Source of the DNA: Gnetum montanum
Lineage: Eukaryota; Streptophyta; Gnetopsida; Gnetales; Gnetaceae
Length of the DNA: 64,000 bases
Reading direction: 5' to 3'
Assembly: GCA_015680685.1 (NCBI GenBank)
Contig: MNCI01007670.1
Span: 68,811 to 132,810, forward strand
Part shown: in pieces, positions 35,100-46,345 of the stretch
Layout: every line of letters begins with the position of its first letter
How positions within the stretch are numbered: position 1 is the stretch's first letter
Made by a program: the position numbers and the translations under genes
Notes under the pieces: model-generated
What the model was told of the DNA's origin: nothing
The model's database searches: none
What the model saw: only the letters and a program-made list of their open reading frames with translations

Positions 35100-36410
35100 T
35101 AAAGTTGGGTATTTAGAAAAATTGATAAATTGCTGAAATTCTAAGCTCAAAAATGAAGGACTTGAAGTCAATGTAAAAGGTCCAGGGTAACATTAAATAG
35201 TCTGGAAGGCACAAAAAGTATAATGGTGTAGAATATGACAATGGAATGCATGAATTGGATGAGGAGAAAGGACATGTGTTGATTCATAGGAATGTTTGAA
35301 CCAGAAGGATAATGAGGAAAGGAGTATTGTAATTCTTGGAGGGTATAAAATGATGTGATGGTGTGCAACAAGTACAAATTACACAAGTTACGTAAGTGGG
35401 TCCTCCCCAAAGCAGGTTCCTACCTATAATTCCCTTACGTAACCACACCTTAAAATGTTCGTAGGCATTAGAAGGGTTAAATGTAATCCTTGCTAGTTCC
35501 AAAAAATACACACATGTAGATACCATCGTGATGAGGTATGAATTCAATGCTACACAAGACATAAGTCATAATTACAGGAACAACGAGGTGAGACAAATTA
35601 TAGAAGGGATTGTAGAGATTGGGACATGAGGTAACTGGCCTAGGGCACAATGAATTCTCGGTGTAAGGCATGATTAATGTGTCATTAACTTATCGCTCAA
35701 AAATTAGGACCAAGTCCATTCCTCTGATTAGTGACATTGCATTGTTTCATCCCAATGATAGACAACAATGAGAGCATCATGATGGCAAGGTGTATGATCA
35801 CTTAGCATTTCGTACAAGGGAGGAGTGATTCTTTCTTTGTGGCACTTTTGTTTGTGTTTTTTTCCTTTTTTTGATGAAATGCTTAAGCCAGAGAAGCTGC
35901 CTACCTATAGGCATGGGTGCATGTCTTTCCAGTGGGACCCCCTGTAATAGCATTGGATTTCTTTGATTGAGTGCCTTTTAATTACTCTTACTCCCATTTT
36001 TCGTTAGATCTACAAGGATCTTAGTACAACCAAGGTATATGATAACTCCTGCAGATGTCACCAAAGAGAATCCACAAGTCCCCTTGATGTCACACCCTGG
36101 CCATTCCTGCTTAGTCCATCCTTCTTCACTCTGGGTATAATAAACACAAGGTTACTTTAAGTTTTAATGATTAGGAATATCATTGTACCTAGGGTAGAAC
36201 CTTGTATTAATAGAATGGGTGGGTGGATGTGATGGGTTTGTTTTCCAAGTAATTAGTCACCTGAGACTTGATAGCATAGAATAACACCTCAACCAATGAG
36301 TCACATGAGTGTTTCATTTGTAGATGAGATTACTCGTAAAAAGACAAAACAATAAATTGAAAGATGAAAAACTGGAAAACAAAAAAAATTGTAAAATTAA
36401 AGAAAAGGAA
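35100..36410 (-). other. Element 2 internal spacer without recognisable coding
   Basis: Short open frames on the minus strand (for example 35284-35562 and 35477-35671) show no retroviral motif. I looked for protease, RT, RNase H and integrase wording by comparison with element 1 and found none. Confidence 0.5.
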
Positions 36411-36418
36411 AACATTTA

Positions 36419-38747
36419 TTAATTCTGCTGTTGTTGGAATGGGGGATACCTCCCATAACTAAACGGTTGAGCATGGCTAGAATTAATAAATGGAAGGTTA
36501 GGATCCTTGCATGTTGGAAATATTAGAACTCGATCATACTTACCCCATTGGAATTCACACACTTGATTAGAGTTGACATAGTGGGGCAAGTTATAAGATG
36601 TAGTTAATTTATAAGGAGTTGACCCACTATGGTACTTGTGATCGTAAGATGGTATGCAAGGATCAACATGTCTCCCCATGTGGCTATATTCATTAGGCCC
36701 CATGGTTGTTGGAGTATTGAGGGGTGGCCTTGATAAGGTAACATGAGGCATTAGGTTTGAAGAGGAAGATGCACCACAGTGTTGGACTTGTGCTAAGTTG
36801 GAGGATGTAGTGGTTTCGGAATGGAGGTGTCCCTTTCTACGGTCATGTCTAAAGAAGGGACACCTTTGATGTTGTAGAGGATTTCCACTACTGTTGATAG
36901 TAGAAGCACAAGTAACACTTGTGGGTTGATGCTGTGGTGCAAATCCTTCGAGCACAATTGGTGGTAATGTAGAAGGAGGTGAAGGATGAGAATATTGTTA
37001 TTGAGGAAAAGTGTAACGTACATGAGGTGGCGACCTCGGTGGAGAGGGCATGAGTGGATAGTATTCTGGAGAATGATAACGATGAGGTGAAGTAGAGGAT
37101 GATGATCCAGTTGGAGAAACATGGTGTTGAACATAGTAAGCATTTGGCATTGGGACATACAAAGGATACGATTGATTTGGCGATGGCTTCTCCCATGACT
37201 GGGACTTTTGCCATTGTGGTTGAACTTGACATTTCTATATGAAATTTGGGTGTAACATTCCCCTTCAATGCTCATGTAAATGTGACAAAACTAGGCATTG
37301 GCCTTTGGGGTGATTATACAAATAGACGTTGCATTGATATGAGAAGTTGGTAGTTGAGTTCTTATTCTTATTATCTTCTACCCTTTGTTCTGATTGTTGC
37401 ATGTTGTCCTGTCCTATTTCTTGATTTGGCATAGTTGTGCCTCTACTATTATTAGCATATTCTCTATATTTTCCTTGCACCCACTCTGTCATCTTATTAA
37501 TCTTTGCCTCGATTTCATCTAGTGATTGTTGCATTGGCAAAGGTAGAAATGGTTGCACTTCCTCAAGGTCAGCTAATTTCTCCTCTTTATGGTTATGGAC
37601 CTTTTCTAATTTAAGATTTTGGTCCCGTTGAGAGCTTTCAACATTCTCCCATTTAGCCATTTCTCCTTCTTCTTTTGCTACCTGCTTAATAAGCTCTTGG
37701 AGTTGATGGGTTTGTAGCTCGTATAGTTGACCTCAGGCATACATCCCTAGGGTTTCCCTTGTTTCATTATGGAGCCCATCTATGATATGGTACATTAGCC
37801 TCTCCTTGGAGAACCCATGGCCTGGGTAGTTGTTTAATAATGCATAATATCTTTCTAAGGCCATGTCCAAGGGCTCATGTTGTGCTTGTTTCCACTCTTG
37901 GATTTGTTTCCTCAAGGCTGACACTCTTGCATAGGTTTGATATCTTTCGTTGAAGAGTTCTACCATTGTTGACCAATGTTAGATTGATTTTGGTTTTAAG
38001 GACCGATTTTGGTTTTAAGGACCTATACCATACTTTTGAGTGGCCAATGAGTGTCAGAGGAAAGAGCTTAAGTTTTTGCCATCCATTATCAATGTTTTTC
38101 CATGCACATGCATCGTAGAAGGCTTGTAAATGTTGTTGTGGATCTGAATCATAGCCTCCTGCGAACTTGGGAAAGTTGTTTAAATCAAGCCTGGGTACAC
38201 GGCTTTCCTTGCGATGCTTGTGGGATATTCAAACCAGCTCTTATATAGGCATTAGACTCTTAGTGGCTAGTAGGGGTTCATCGTCACTAAGTGGGTTATG
38301 ATTGTGTGCGTTGGGATGATGTTGTCCTTGTTCATGTTAGCATTCTCGATTTTCTTTGTGAGCTCAATTTTCAGTTCTATGTTGATCCCTTGAAAGATAG
38401 TCATCCATGTCATAATCTAACGTTGAAGGAGTAGAGGAAGAGAGGGAACTATAAAACTCATTATGACTTTTGTAAGTCTTCCAATCATCCCCAAATAAGT
38501 GCTTGTTAGTTATCAAGAAGATCCTAGGCCTTTTGGGCCTTCTTGTTCTATGGTCTGTCCCATCCTTACTAGAGGTGTCAAAGTTGGTTGACAAGAATCC
38601 TTGAGTATCATTGGGATACTCATGAACATATGGAATTCTTGCATAAGGTTGAGTTCTCCAAACTTTGTCTTCATCATATAATTTTTTGGTTCTCCAATGA
38701 ATTATCTCACTAGTTGTGGCATTAGCATATTCTTGTCAGAGAGACAT
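36419..38747 (-). pseudogene. Element 2 gag
   Basis: Starts MSL at 38747 (minus strand) with one stop at codon 4. It then reads openly through RRPKRPRIFLITNKHLFGDD to 38364. The capsid core near 38140-38010 reads GGYDSDPQQHLQAFYDAC, then GWQKLKLFPLTLIGH and VWYRSL, matching element 1. Next comes MVELFNERYQTYARVSALRK (37966), with a frame break at a small 18-bp local duplication near 38000. A charged region leads to YQCNVYLYNHPKGQC (about 37310), a zinc knuckle in which the second Cys has become Tyr. A Pro/Ser/Tyr-rich tail (PHRYHSPEYYPLMPSPPRSP) ends FQQQQN at 36419. Damage is light compared with element 1. Confidence 0.85.
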
Positions 38748-38865
38748 TGTTGTGAGTGGTGTGTGACTTAATTGAATTGAATTTAATTTCTTTTCTAAAG
38801 GATATATCGTTAATACTCGTTACAACGATCTTGTATGATATAACTAATCTAAATAACTAGCATCA

Positions 38866-38883
38866 TCCCCAGCAACAGTGTCA
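38866..38883 (-). other. Element 2 primer-binding site, tRNA-Asp type
   Basis: On the minus strand TGACACTGTTGCTGGGGA follows the 5' LTR directly. It matches the tRNA-Asp 3' complement (TGGCGCCGTTGCCGGGGA) with four changes. Confidence 0.8.
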
Positions 38884-38884
38884 A

Positions 38885-39735
38885 TGATGAGTGACGAGGT
38901 ACCCCTACACTCAACCATACGAATACGAGCGTTTCACGTATGATCCGATAGAACTCCATAGACAAGCTAGTTGTGGTATCTAGATAGTTACTCGTTGATC
39001 ACAATTTTCTATCTTCCCAACTGGACTAGTATTTGCTTTTTCACATATGGTTTAGTCCAAACTGAGGTATATGATATGATTTCTATCCTAGTGTTACTCC
39101 TAGAGGCAATGTAAAGTAACTTTAATTTAACTAAGAGGGAAAAGGGAGAGAGAATCTAAGCTAGCCTAAGTGCGATGAGCATCCGCTCCTTAATCATCCG
39201 TACACATCTTGGACCTCGTGCACAACTACTACTAAGATTACCAAGCACATGGCCTAGGTACACTACTGGGATACCAAGTAGTCACACTTGAATGCTCATG
39301 ATTAAGTCATACTCATTCCACATTTAAGGAGTTTAGGGTGAAGAGATATTAACTACGAAAGCAATAAATAACAATAGCAATTAAATAATTAAACTAAGTG
39401 AATGCTACAATGATGAAGTAATCTTGATTGTTATTTTTGGTCATGTGCATGTCCAAGTACATCACACTTGAATAAAGGTGCCATACAATTACAATCATCA
39501 TACTACGAGCATGCGTTGGGGAAAAATAGTTGAGAGGAAAAAATGACAAAAAGACTCTACTCTAACACTAAACTGACTTATTGAAAAACTGAACTTTCCC
39601 ATGTGCCCCATTGTGTATTTGTAGGCTCACACAGGAACCACGATATCGTGTACCCGATATCACGGGTCAGGCCACGATATTGCATACGCGATATCGTGGG
39701 TGTAATATCATGGTATGATGAATCACGATTCATCA
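38885..39735 (-). repeat. Element 2 5' LTR
   Basis: 851 bp. The GATATC array here starts at 39642, 39656, 39676, 39690 and 39704, with one site decayed to GATATT and one to AATATC. It has one 14-bp unit fewer than the 3' LTR. The TATA box has decayed to TACAAATA (39616-39623). Confidence 0.92.
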
Positions 39736-39991
39736 GTGAATCAATTATAAGATTTCATTAGTTTGAATAAGAAAAAGATTCTTTCATGACCAAGCCAACT
39801 ACTAGCTAATTGAAGAGACCTTCTTAATCATAGAAAATAATTTTTTTGATAATAACAAGAAATAATTATTTATCATTAGTTTTGTTTTTTTCAATATGTA
39901 AATATTTTTTAAAAGGTAAGAGTTTAATTTTTATTGAATTAATTTTGATATTTAAGTAATTTGAAAAAAGAAAAAGATTCTCTTAGCCAAA

Positions 39992-40983
39992 TGATGAGTG
40001 GCAAGCATCCCCTACGCCCAACCATACAAATCACAAGCATTCATGCACAATCCAATTGAATTTTGTGGATGGCACTAGCATGGCATCTAAATTGTTAAGC
40101 ATTGGTCACAAGATGCTGTCTTTCCACTTGGACTAGTGGTAGCTTTGTCAAGGTTGGTTTAGTCCAAAGTGAGGCATATGATTATTGATGTTGTTTTGGC
40201 CTTATGCCACTTCTAACAATAATATAGAAATTAATTATTTTAATCCAATTAACAACAAAAAGATAAATTCTAAACTAGCCTAAGGGAGATAAGTGTCCAT
40301 TCCTAGCTTGTTGTACATGTCTTGAACCCCTGTATTCACCACTGGGATTACCAAGCGTTATGCTAATGGGTGAACCAAGCAATAATGTTGTTGGGATTAC
40401 CAAGTGAATACATGCTTATGCTCAAAATTGGTCAAGCTCATTCTACTTATTGATTAATATGCATGAAACCATAAATATTAACTAAGTACTTCAAAAGTAA
40501 ATTGCATTCAAAGTAGATCTATTCTAAGTGAAAGTGCTGTAATGAATAGAAATTAATCTTGATTTTATTGTCATCATGGAATGTGTCCAAGTACATTGCC
40601 ACTCGAACAAGATGTCATACAACTAACTTAAATCCACATTGCAAGCACTCACTGACTGTTCTCTAAGACTATGAAATAAAACTACAAGAGTCTAGCTACA
40701 AATTGACCAAAAGATCACTAATACACGACAGGAGCATGTGTATTTATAGGTGAAAACAGACACTATGTCAATGGGTATGCATCAACACATGCATCAACAA
40801 GAATGCATTGATGGGAACACATTGATGGGAATGCATTGATGTAGCTACAATATTGCATCTACGACATCACAAATGCAATGTAGCATCTATGATGTAGTAG
40901 CCAACTAAGACCCATCAACATGGATGCTACAACGCAGATGTGATGTAGCATCTATGATATCTCAGCCAATTGATGCTTCATCA
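39992..40983 (-). mobile_element. Solo LTR related to elements 1 and 2
   Basis: 992 bp. On the plus strand it runs TGATGAGTGGCAAG to GCTTCATCA. The first 35 bp are the inverse complement of the shared U5 end of elements 1 and 2. Flanks are CCAAA (39987-39991) and TCAAA (40984-40988), a 5-bp target duplication with one mismatch. Removing it restores the CCAAATAATAG phrase seen intact at 42690. It has a TATA box at 40741-40748 (minus strand). It is presumably the product of LTR-LTR recombination. Confidence 0.85.
40806..40841 (-). promoter_or_regulatory. CATTGATG array at 14-bp pitch in the solo LTR
   Basis: CATTGATG starts at 40806, 40820 and 40834, exactly 14 bp apart. Inverted GCATCAAC copies lie at 40779 and 40791. 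The location (U3, upstream of the minus-strand TATA box) parallels the GATATC arrays, but the core differs. Confidence 0.65.
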
Positions 40984-41559
40984 TCAAATAATAGATATGT
41001 ATTATAAATATATAGCTAAACTATTTAATTTTAACCAAGAAGCTAGTAGCAAGGTAATATATAGCTAGTTGCTTCTTAGTCACTTAAATAAATTTTTTTC
41101 ATAGTAGGTAATAATTATTTAACACTAATTTTGATTATTTTGTCAAAATGCAAATATTCTTGACCAATAAGGTAAGATTTTAATTCTCAGTTAATCAATT
41201 TTGGGATTTCAATAATTTGAAAAAAAATTCTCTTTGCTAAATAATAAGTATATATTATAAATATATAGCTAAACTAATTAAATAGAAACATGATAAAATC
41301 ATTTGAGAGCCCAAGTGGCACTCATGTCTTACATGCTATCTACAAATATTCTCTATAAGAAAGGTAAGAGTTTAATTATGAGTGAATTAATTCTAAAATT
41401 TCATTAATTTGAAAAAGAAAAAGATTATCTATTATTTTGCAAAAAGAACTTTTTTTATTTTCTAAATTAATGAAATCTTAGAATTGAAAATTTATTTTCA
41501 TATAAAAAAAATCAACATGAGTGATAAATAATTCTTGTCATTGTAATTATTGAACCTTA

Positions 41560-42480
41560 AATTTTGTGTTGATAATTGGTCAAGCCATTACATATACATA
41601 ATAATTCCCATGAAAAGAGTTTATCTTTTGGCCCCATTTTATGATAATAATTATTTATTTTCCATGACAAAATTTAGCTATTAAGCCACAAATTTTGGGT
41701 TGGTGATTAGGTGAATCATTACATATCCATCATAATTCCTCTAAACATACCTATAATAATTCCCTTGAAAAAGTTCATCTTTTGGCCTAGCATTATGCCA
41801 ATAATTATTTATTTTCCATAACAAAGTCCAACCATCTAGTAATTAGCCTCTTGGCCAAAATAACAATACACATGAGTTTATCTCTTGGCCCAAAGCTATA
41901 AAGATGATTATTTATTTTTTTGTGACAAAGTCTAGCCAATGTAGACACATAATCATTCCAATGAAAAATGTCATCTCTTTACACATCGTTATGACAATAA
42001 TTATTTATTTTTCATGGCAACAAATTTGAACTAGTAGTTGGCCTCTTAGCCACAATAATAATTTTAGTGAAAAAGTTCATCTTTTCTTAGGGTAAGACAA
42101 TAATTCTTGGTCTAAAATTATGAAGATAATTATTTTTTTCTGTGACAATGTTTAGCCAAGTAGTAGTTCGCCCAATGTTATTATGATAGTTATTTATTTT
42201 TTGTGACAAAATCCCATTAATATATACGAATAATAATTTCCATGAGTTCATATTTTGGCCGAATATTCAGAAGATAATTATTTATTTTCTATTATAAAGT
42301 TTAGTTAATACATGAACATAATAATTCCTATTAAACATTTCATTTCTTGTCTCAACATTATGACCATAATTATTTATTTTCCTTGATAAAAAAGTCTAGC
42401 TAGTTATTGGTCTCTTAGCCAAAATCAGCCCAAATAATAATTTATTTTCTATGATAATCAAGCCCAAGTGGTAGTTGGCT
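41560..42480. repeat. Degenerate tandem array, roughly 100-160-bp units
   Basis: Phrases such as AAAAAGTTCATCTTTTGGCC, TTATGACAATAATTATTTATTTTC, CATGACAAAGTCTAGCCA and AGTAGTTGGCCTCTTAGCC recur in the same order at least six times with indels. No coding potential. It looks like an old, decayed satellite or tandem repeat. Confidence 0.7.
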
Positions 42481-42764
42481 TCTTAATCAAAATTATAAAT
42501 ATATAGCTAAACTAGTTAAATAGAGATATGATAAAGTTATTCAAGAGCTTGAGTGGTGCTCATATCTTTTATGTCTCTGCATGCTCTTTGCAAAAATTCT
42601 TCATCAAAAAGATAAAAATTTGATTCTTGGTGGATCAATTTTGGGATTTTATTAACTTGAAAAAGAAAAAGATTCTCTTGACCAAATAATAGATATATAT
42701 CATAAATATATAGCTAGGCTAGTTAAATAAATATACGATAAAATCATTCAAGAGCTTAAGAAGC

Positions 42765-43459
42765 TATAATGGCACTACTTTGGGAAAGCATTGCTTGACA
42801 TCACCCAAGAGTTCCAAAATAGCCAAAAGTTCCAAAGTGGACTCAAGGTGAACTACACCTAAACATCCTCAAGAACCTACAAGCACAACACGAGCACATA
42901 AGTTACATGTCAAATGTTAGTCCATGGTTAGGAGTGTTGTGATAACGCCTTTATAATCATATAAGTGATAACTAATGAAACATATCAAACATGCTCAATA
43001 GCACTAGCATACAAAAATAACATTTTTCCCTTAAGAGAGCTATGACACATCTACACTCTAACATAACTAGTACTAAGCCCTACTTCGTAGAGAAGGGTGG
43101 TGGCCTTAGAATCAAAGCCAAATATTTTTCGCAAGCTTACATATCCTTGGAATATAGTATACAAAGAAATTGGGGTGATGTAGTTCTTTGAGTAATGGTT
43201 AAGGGGGGTGTTGAAACCTAATATAAGTGAAACATAGGTACACCCCAAGATCTATAGAATTTTATAACTCAGTGCTACATAGTAGAATCAAACTTGTGAC
43301 TTAAGGTTACCAAGCCAAGACCAGTACGATTAAGCAAACATCTCATTATTTGAGTAATGATTAAGATAAGCTAAAATTTGTAAAGATCACCATAATTCTA
43401 TGGCTACTATTCCAAAGGACAATATCCTTCTATCCATGAATAAGGCATAATTTTCTACA
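42765..43459 (-). repeat. Element 4 3' LTR, carrying a SINE
   Basis: Starts TGTAGAAAATTATGCC on the minus strand (43459) and ends ATTATA (42765; the expected CA is mutated to TA). Colinear with 48026-48560 except for a 162-bp insertion (43187-43348 region). Confidence 0.85.
43204..43348 (-). mobile_element. tRNA-derived SINE inside the element 4 LTR
   Basis: The insert is flanked by a 17-bp direct repeat, TTTGAGTAATGGTTAAG (43187-43203) and the same with one change (43349-43365). It is absent from the partner LTR. On the minus strand it reads an A-box-like GTTTGCTTAATCGTACTGG, then a B-box-like CAAGTTTGATTCTAC, then TATGTAGCACTGAGTTATAAA, the same tail text as at 11668-11775. This is a non-coding pol III element mobilised by a LINE. 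Confidence 0.75.
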
Positions 43460-43649
43460 CTCTCTTGTGTGAAAGAAGCAACATCCTTGGAGCTTAAATC
43501 TTTGTTCATATACTTTCTCAAATGTGGAGAGCACATTGAATATCAAGGATATTAAGCCATTCAAAGCCCATTCAATGATTGTTAGACAAGAAGGTTCAAT
43601 GGCTAGGGTATTCAATCATAAAGCACAAACATTGAACTCAACTTAACAT

Positions 43650-46120
43650 CCAATCAAAGCATAAGAATTATCACATTCCCAAATTTAGCTTAATTCTTTT
43701 AATTAATTTCTCTTATTTTTCTTAATTACTTCTTTCTTAATTAATTTTATTACCATTAATTTCTTAATTAACTTAGAATCCAAATCAACAAACACACCTA
43801 AGTATTATGCTCCTCTAATCATTACTTTAATTACAATAACAAGAAAAGGATAATGGAAAATCATTATGGAAAAATTAGACCTGATCCTTATATAATATGG
43901 GTTAAAGTATTACAACATTAGAGGAAATTTCTAACAATTAGATTCTTTAACCTTATTCCATAATATTGCTATAGTTACATCGCCCTTCTACCTTTAGCAC
44001 TTGTACTTGCTTCATTTATATGCAACATCATGTAGGAAGAAATAGCACTTTCTAGATAGTCAGATCCACCTTGTTGTTTTCTTACAAGAAATGTCCCATC
44101 ATAGCTACATCAAACTATTAGATCATATCATCAAATTAGCTAATAACCAATAAACTTATCATCATGAATCTAAGGTATCCAATCTAACATTAAATTGAGT
44201 ATAGGTTGACTATCTAACAACGAAATGTTATCTTCTACTAACAAGATTTTTGGAGGTTACTATCCCAACTCCTATTGTAATAGATAATAGAAAATGGCCT
44301 AGCCTACCTACAACCTCTTCATCATCAGATATCCTAAAACATTATCATCATCAATTGATCTCTAATGGTAGTATCTAGTAATTGTGCTACTAAGTAATCT
44401 CGATAAGCTTGTAGCAGTCATTTTGTCAAAGTAGGATATTCTTGAAGCTCAAATTGCATGATAGAGGCCATCACAATCACCTCTACTACTTCTTATTAGC
44501 TAGGTAACCTGCTGATCACAATCCTAAGCCTAATTCCACTTTCATCCTAAACTAACTGGGTTTGAGTCTCATCTAGGAGTATCCCTAGGTAACTAAGTCT
44601 AAGTCCCTTTGAAGGATTGAAAGATCCTTAGAACTCACAAGAATTGCATGCATATGCTAGATTCTAAGATACCTAACTCAGCCTCATTCATGTCCCATAC
44701 CACATTAAGACTAATCACTACCAATTCACTACTTAGTCTCATACTTGTCCCATACCATATTAAGACTATCTACTACTATTGAGGTGACACCACTTGCATC
44801 TTCCATAGCTTTTGTCACATCTAAATTAGTTGCTATCCTCCAAGATCTAATAGCTAAGATAACTCTAACAACCATAGGACTCAGATAAAGTATGAACAAG
44901 AAACATTAGCATTATACCAAAGAAGGAACTTAAAACAAAGAACAAATCTACTACTTGAATCAACAAGATATTCCCTATTGAGAAATAAACCTCTCGAGAT
45001 CCCAAGCATAGAGCACCAAAAATATTTAGATAGGAGAAGATACAAATGAAAAATGATTGTTGAGAGAGGAACCCATAACTTGCTTAAATACCAAATCACA
45101 AATATTTGTACATGGCTTCTAGAATGTTTTGACATAAGATGTATTAATAGACCTGTATCATGTAATAGATTTATGATAAAGACAAACATCATCTTTATCA
45201 AGGCCCATATCTAGTCATCTTATCCTTATCCAAAGATAACAAGGTTAGAGATATAAGATAATAATCAAAATAAAATCTCATATTAATCACAAATACAAGG
45301 AGGTGAGACTTTTTAAATAGAAATCTCATTAGTAGGTGTTCAAGAAATATTAACCAATAATTAATTCTTATGCTAATAAAGATGATGATTATGCAATTAA
45401 TATTAAAATACTTACAAAAGTTAAATTGTAAAGTCTCACTCTAACATCATCACAAAGGAGACTCATTAAAAGAAAATTAAAGTATAGTTATATCAATTAT
45501 TAAGTCTTATGTCAAAATGCCAAAATAAAATAACAAAATACAACATGTTGCACATAAATCAAAGATGTAAGACCCTCTATTAAGCCAAGTATGAATTGAA
45601 AAATTAATGTCAAGGTTAAAAAAAGTGATAATCATTCTAAAAATCCTAGTGATGTTACAAGAATGCTCATGCAACCTAGGTTAAGGAAGAAAAAACTTGC
45701 ACTTTTTATATAAACTATACGAACCTTTTGACTTGGAGAAAAACCTACTCTTTTAACATGTGATCCATTTCCTCTACCTCTAAGAGTTATGTAAGAGTGT
45801 AGAGTTTATCCTCTACATCTAAGGAGAAACTACTTCGTACCTTTTGGGAGTCACTCCCCATGCCTAGTGGTAGCCTGGTACTAGCATGAGCAAGGATCTT
45901 TGGGACTTTAGCCTCATTGTGACAATCACCCAGAACTTCTTAATAGAGAGAGAACACATTGATTATTCACACTTTAAAAGTGGTTTTTCCTCAAATTCAC
46001 TAGCTCCAACCAAGTATATTTTAGATCCTCTTTTTTTTTAAATAGGAAACACTATGACTTTCTTTTAGAAACTAGGGGATATTCCCCCCCTAAAAATAGT
46101 TGTACTTATTAGAGACATAA
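43650..46120 (-). other. Element 4 internal segment of unknown origin
   Basis: Not present in element 3. The minus-strand frame at 45201-44881 is open for 106 codons but hydrophobic and without family motifs. The text near 45080 (minus strand, GTATTTAAGCAAGTTATGGG) resembles an LTR leader, so a nested LTR insertion is possible but unproven. Confidence 0.35.
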
Positions 46121-46129
46121 TAGAAATTT

Positions 46130-46345
46130 GCTTCTTACTCAAAGTTATAGTCAAAGAATATGTGCTTTCTACTTGAAGTCATAATAGGAAAATGTGTGCT
46201 TCTAGCTTGAAGTCATACTAAAGAATATATACTCCTTAATCAATGTTACCATCAAGAGCATAGGTTTTCTACTTTGAGCTACCATTAAGAACATGTACTA
46301 CTTTCCTAGTGTTAGCATCAAGAATATGTACTTCCTTCTTAAAGT
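46130..46345 (-). repeat. Minisatellite of about 40-bp units in element 4
   Basis: On the minus strand, units of the type AAGTACATATTCTTGATG, AACTTTGAGTAAGAAGCA and ACTTCAAGTAGAAAGCACAT follow each other about six times with drift. It aligns with 52250-52565 of element 3. Confidence 0.7.

Larger units (their letters stand above)
30662..39735 (-). mobile_element. Element 2: non-autonomous relative of element 1 with gag and an unknown second ORF
   Basis: A 9.1-kb minus-strand element flanked by a perfect 5-bp target duplication, GTGAA (30657-30661 and 39736-39740). LTR ends are TG...CA. The terminal U5 text (GTAGGGGTACCT-G-CACTCATCA, minus strand) and the U3 palindrome array match element 1. 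A decayed tRNA-Asp primer site and a polypurine tract are in place. Gag is readable from 38747 to 36419, but no protease, RT, RNase H or integrase motif was found between gag and the 3' LTR. A second long degraded ORF (34497-31720) is there instead. It probably depended on an element-1-like partner for enzymes (inference). A 10-base N gap at 35005-35014 leaves some internal sequence unseen. Confidence 0.88.
39736..42759. repeat. AT-rich repeat family that hosts element 2 and the solo LTR
   Basis: The phrase series AAGAGTTTAATTCTTAGTGA, TCAATTTTGGGATTT, GAAAAAGAAAAAGATTCTCTT, CCAAATAATAGATATATAT and AAATATATAGCTAAACT recurs near 39736-40020 plus 40984-41030, at 41180-41290 and at 42600-42740, and in part near 30630-30660. 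No coding potential was seen. Confidence 0.7.
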
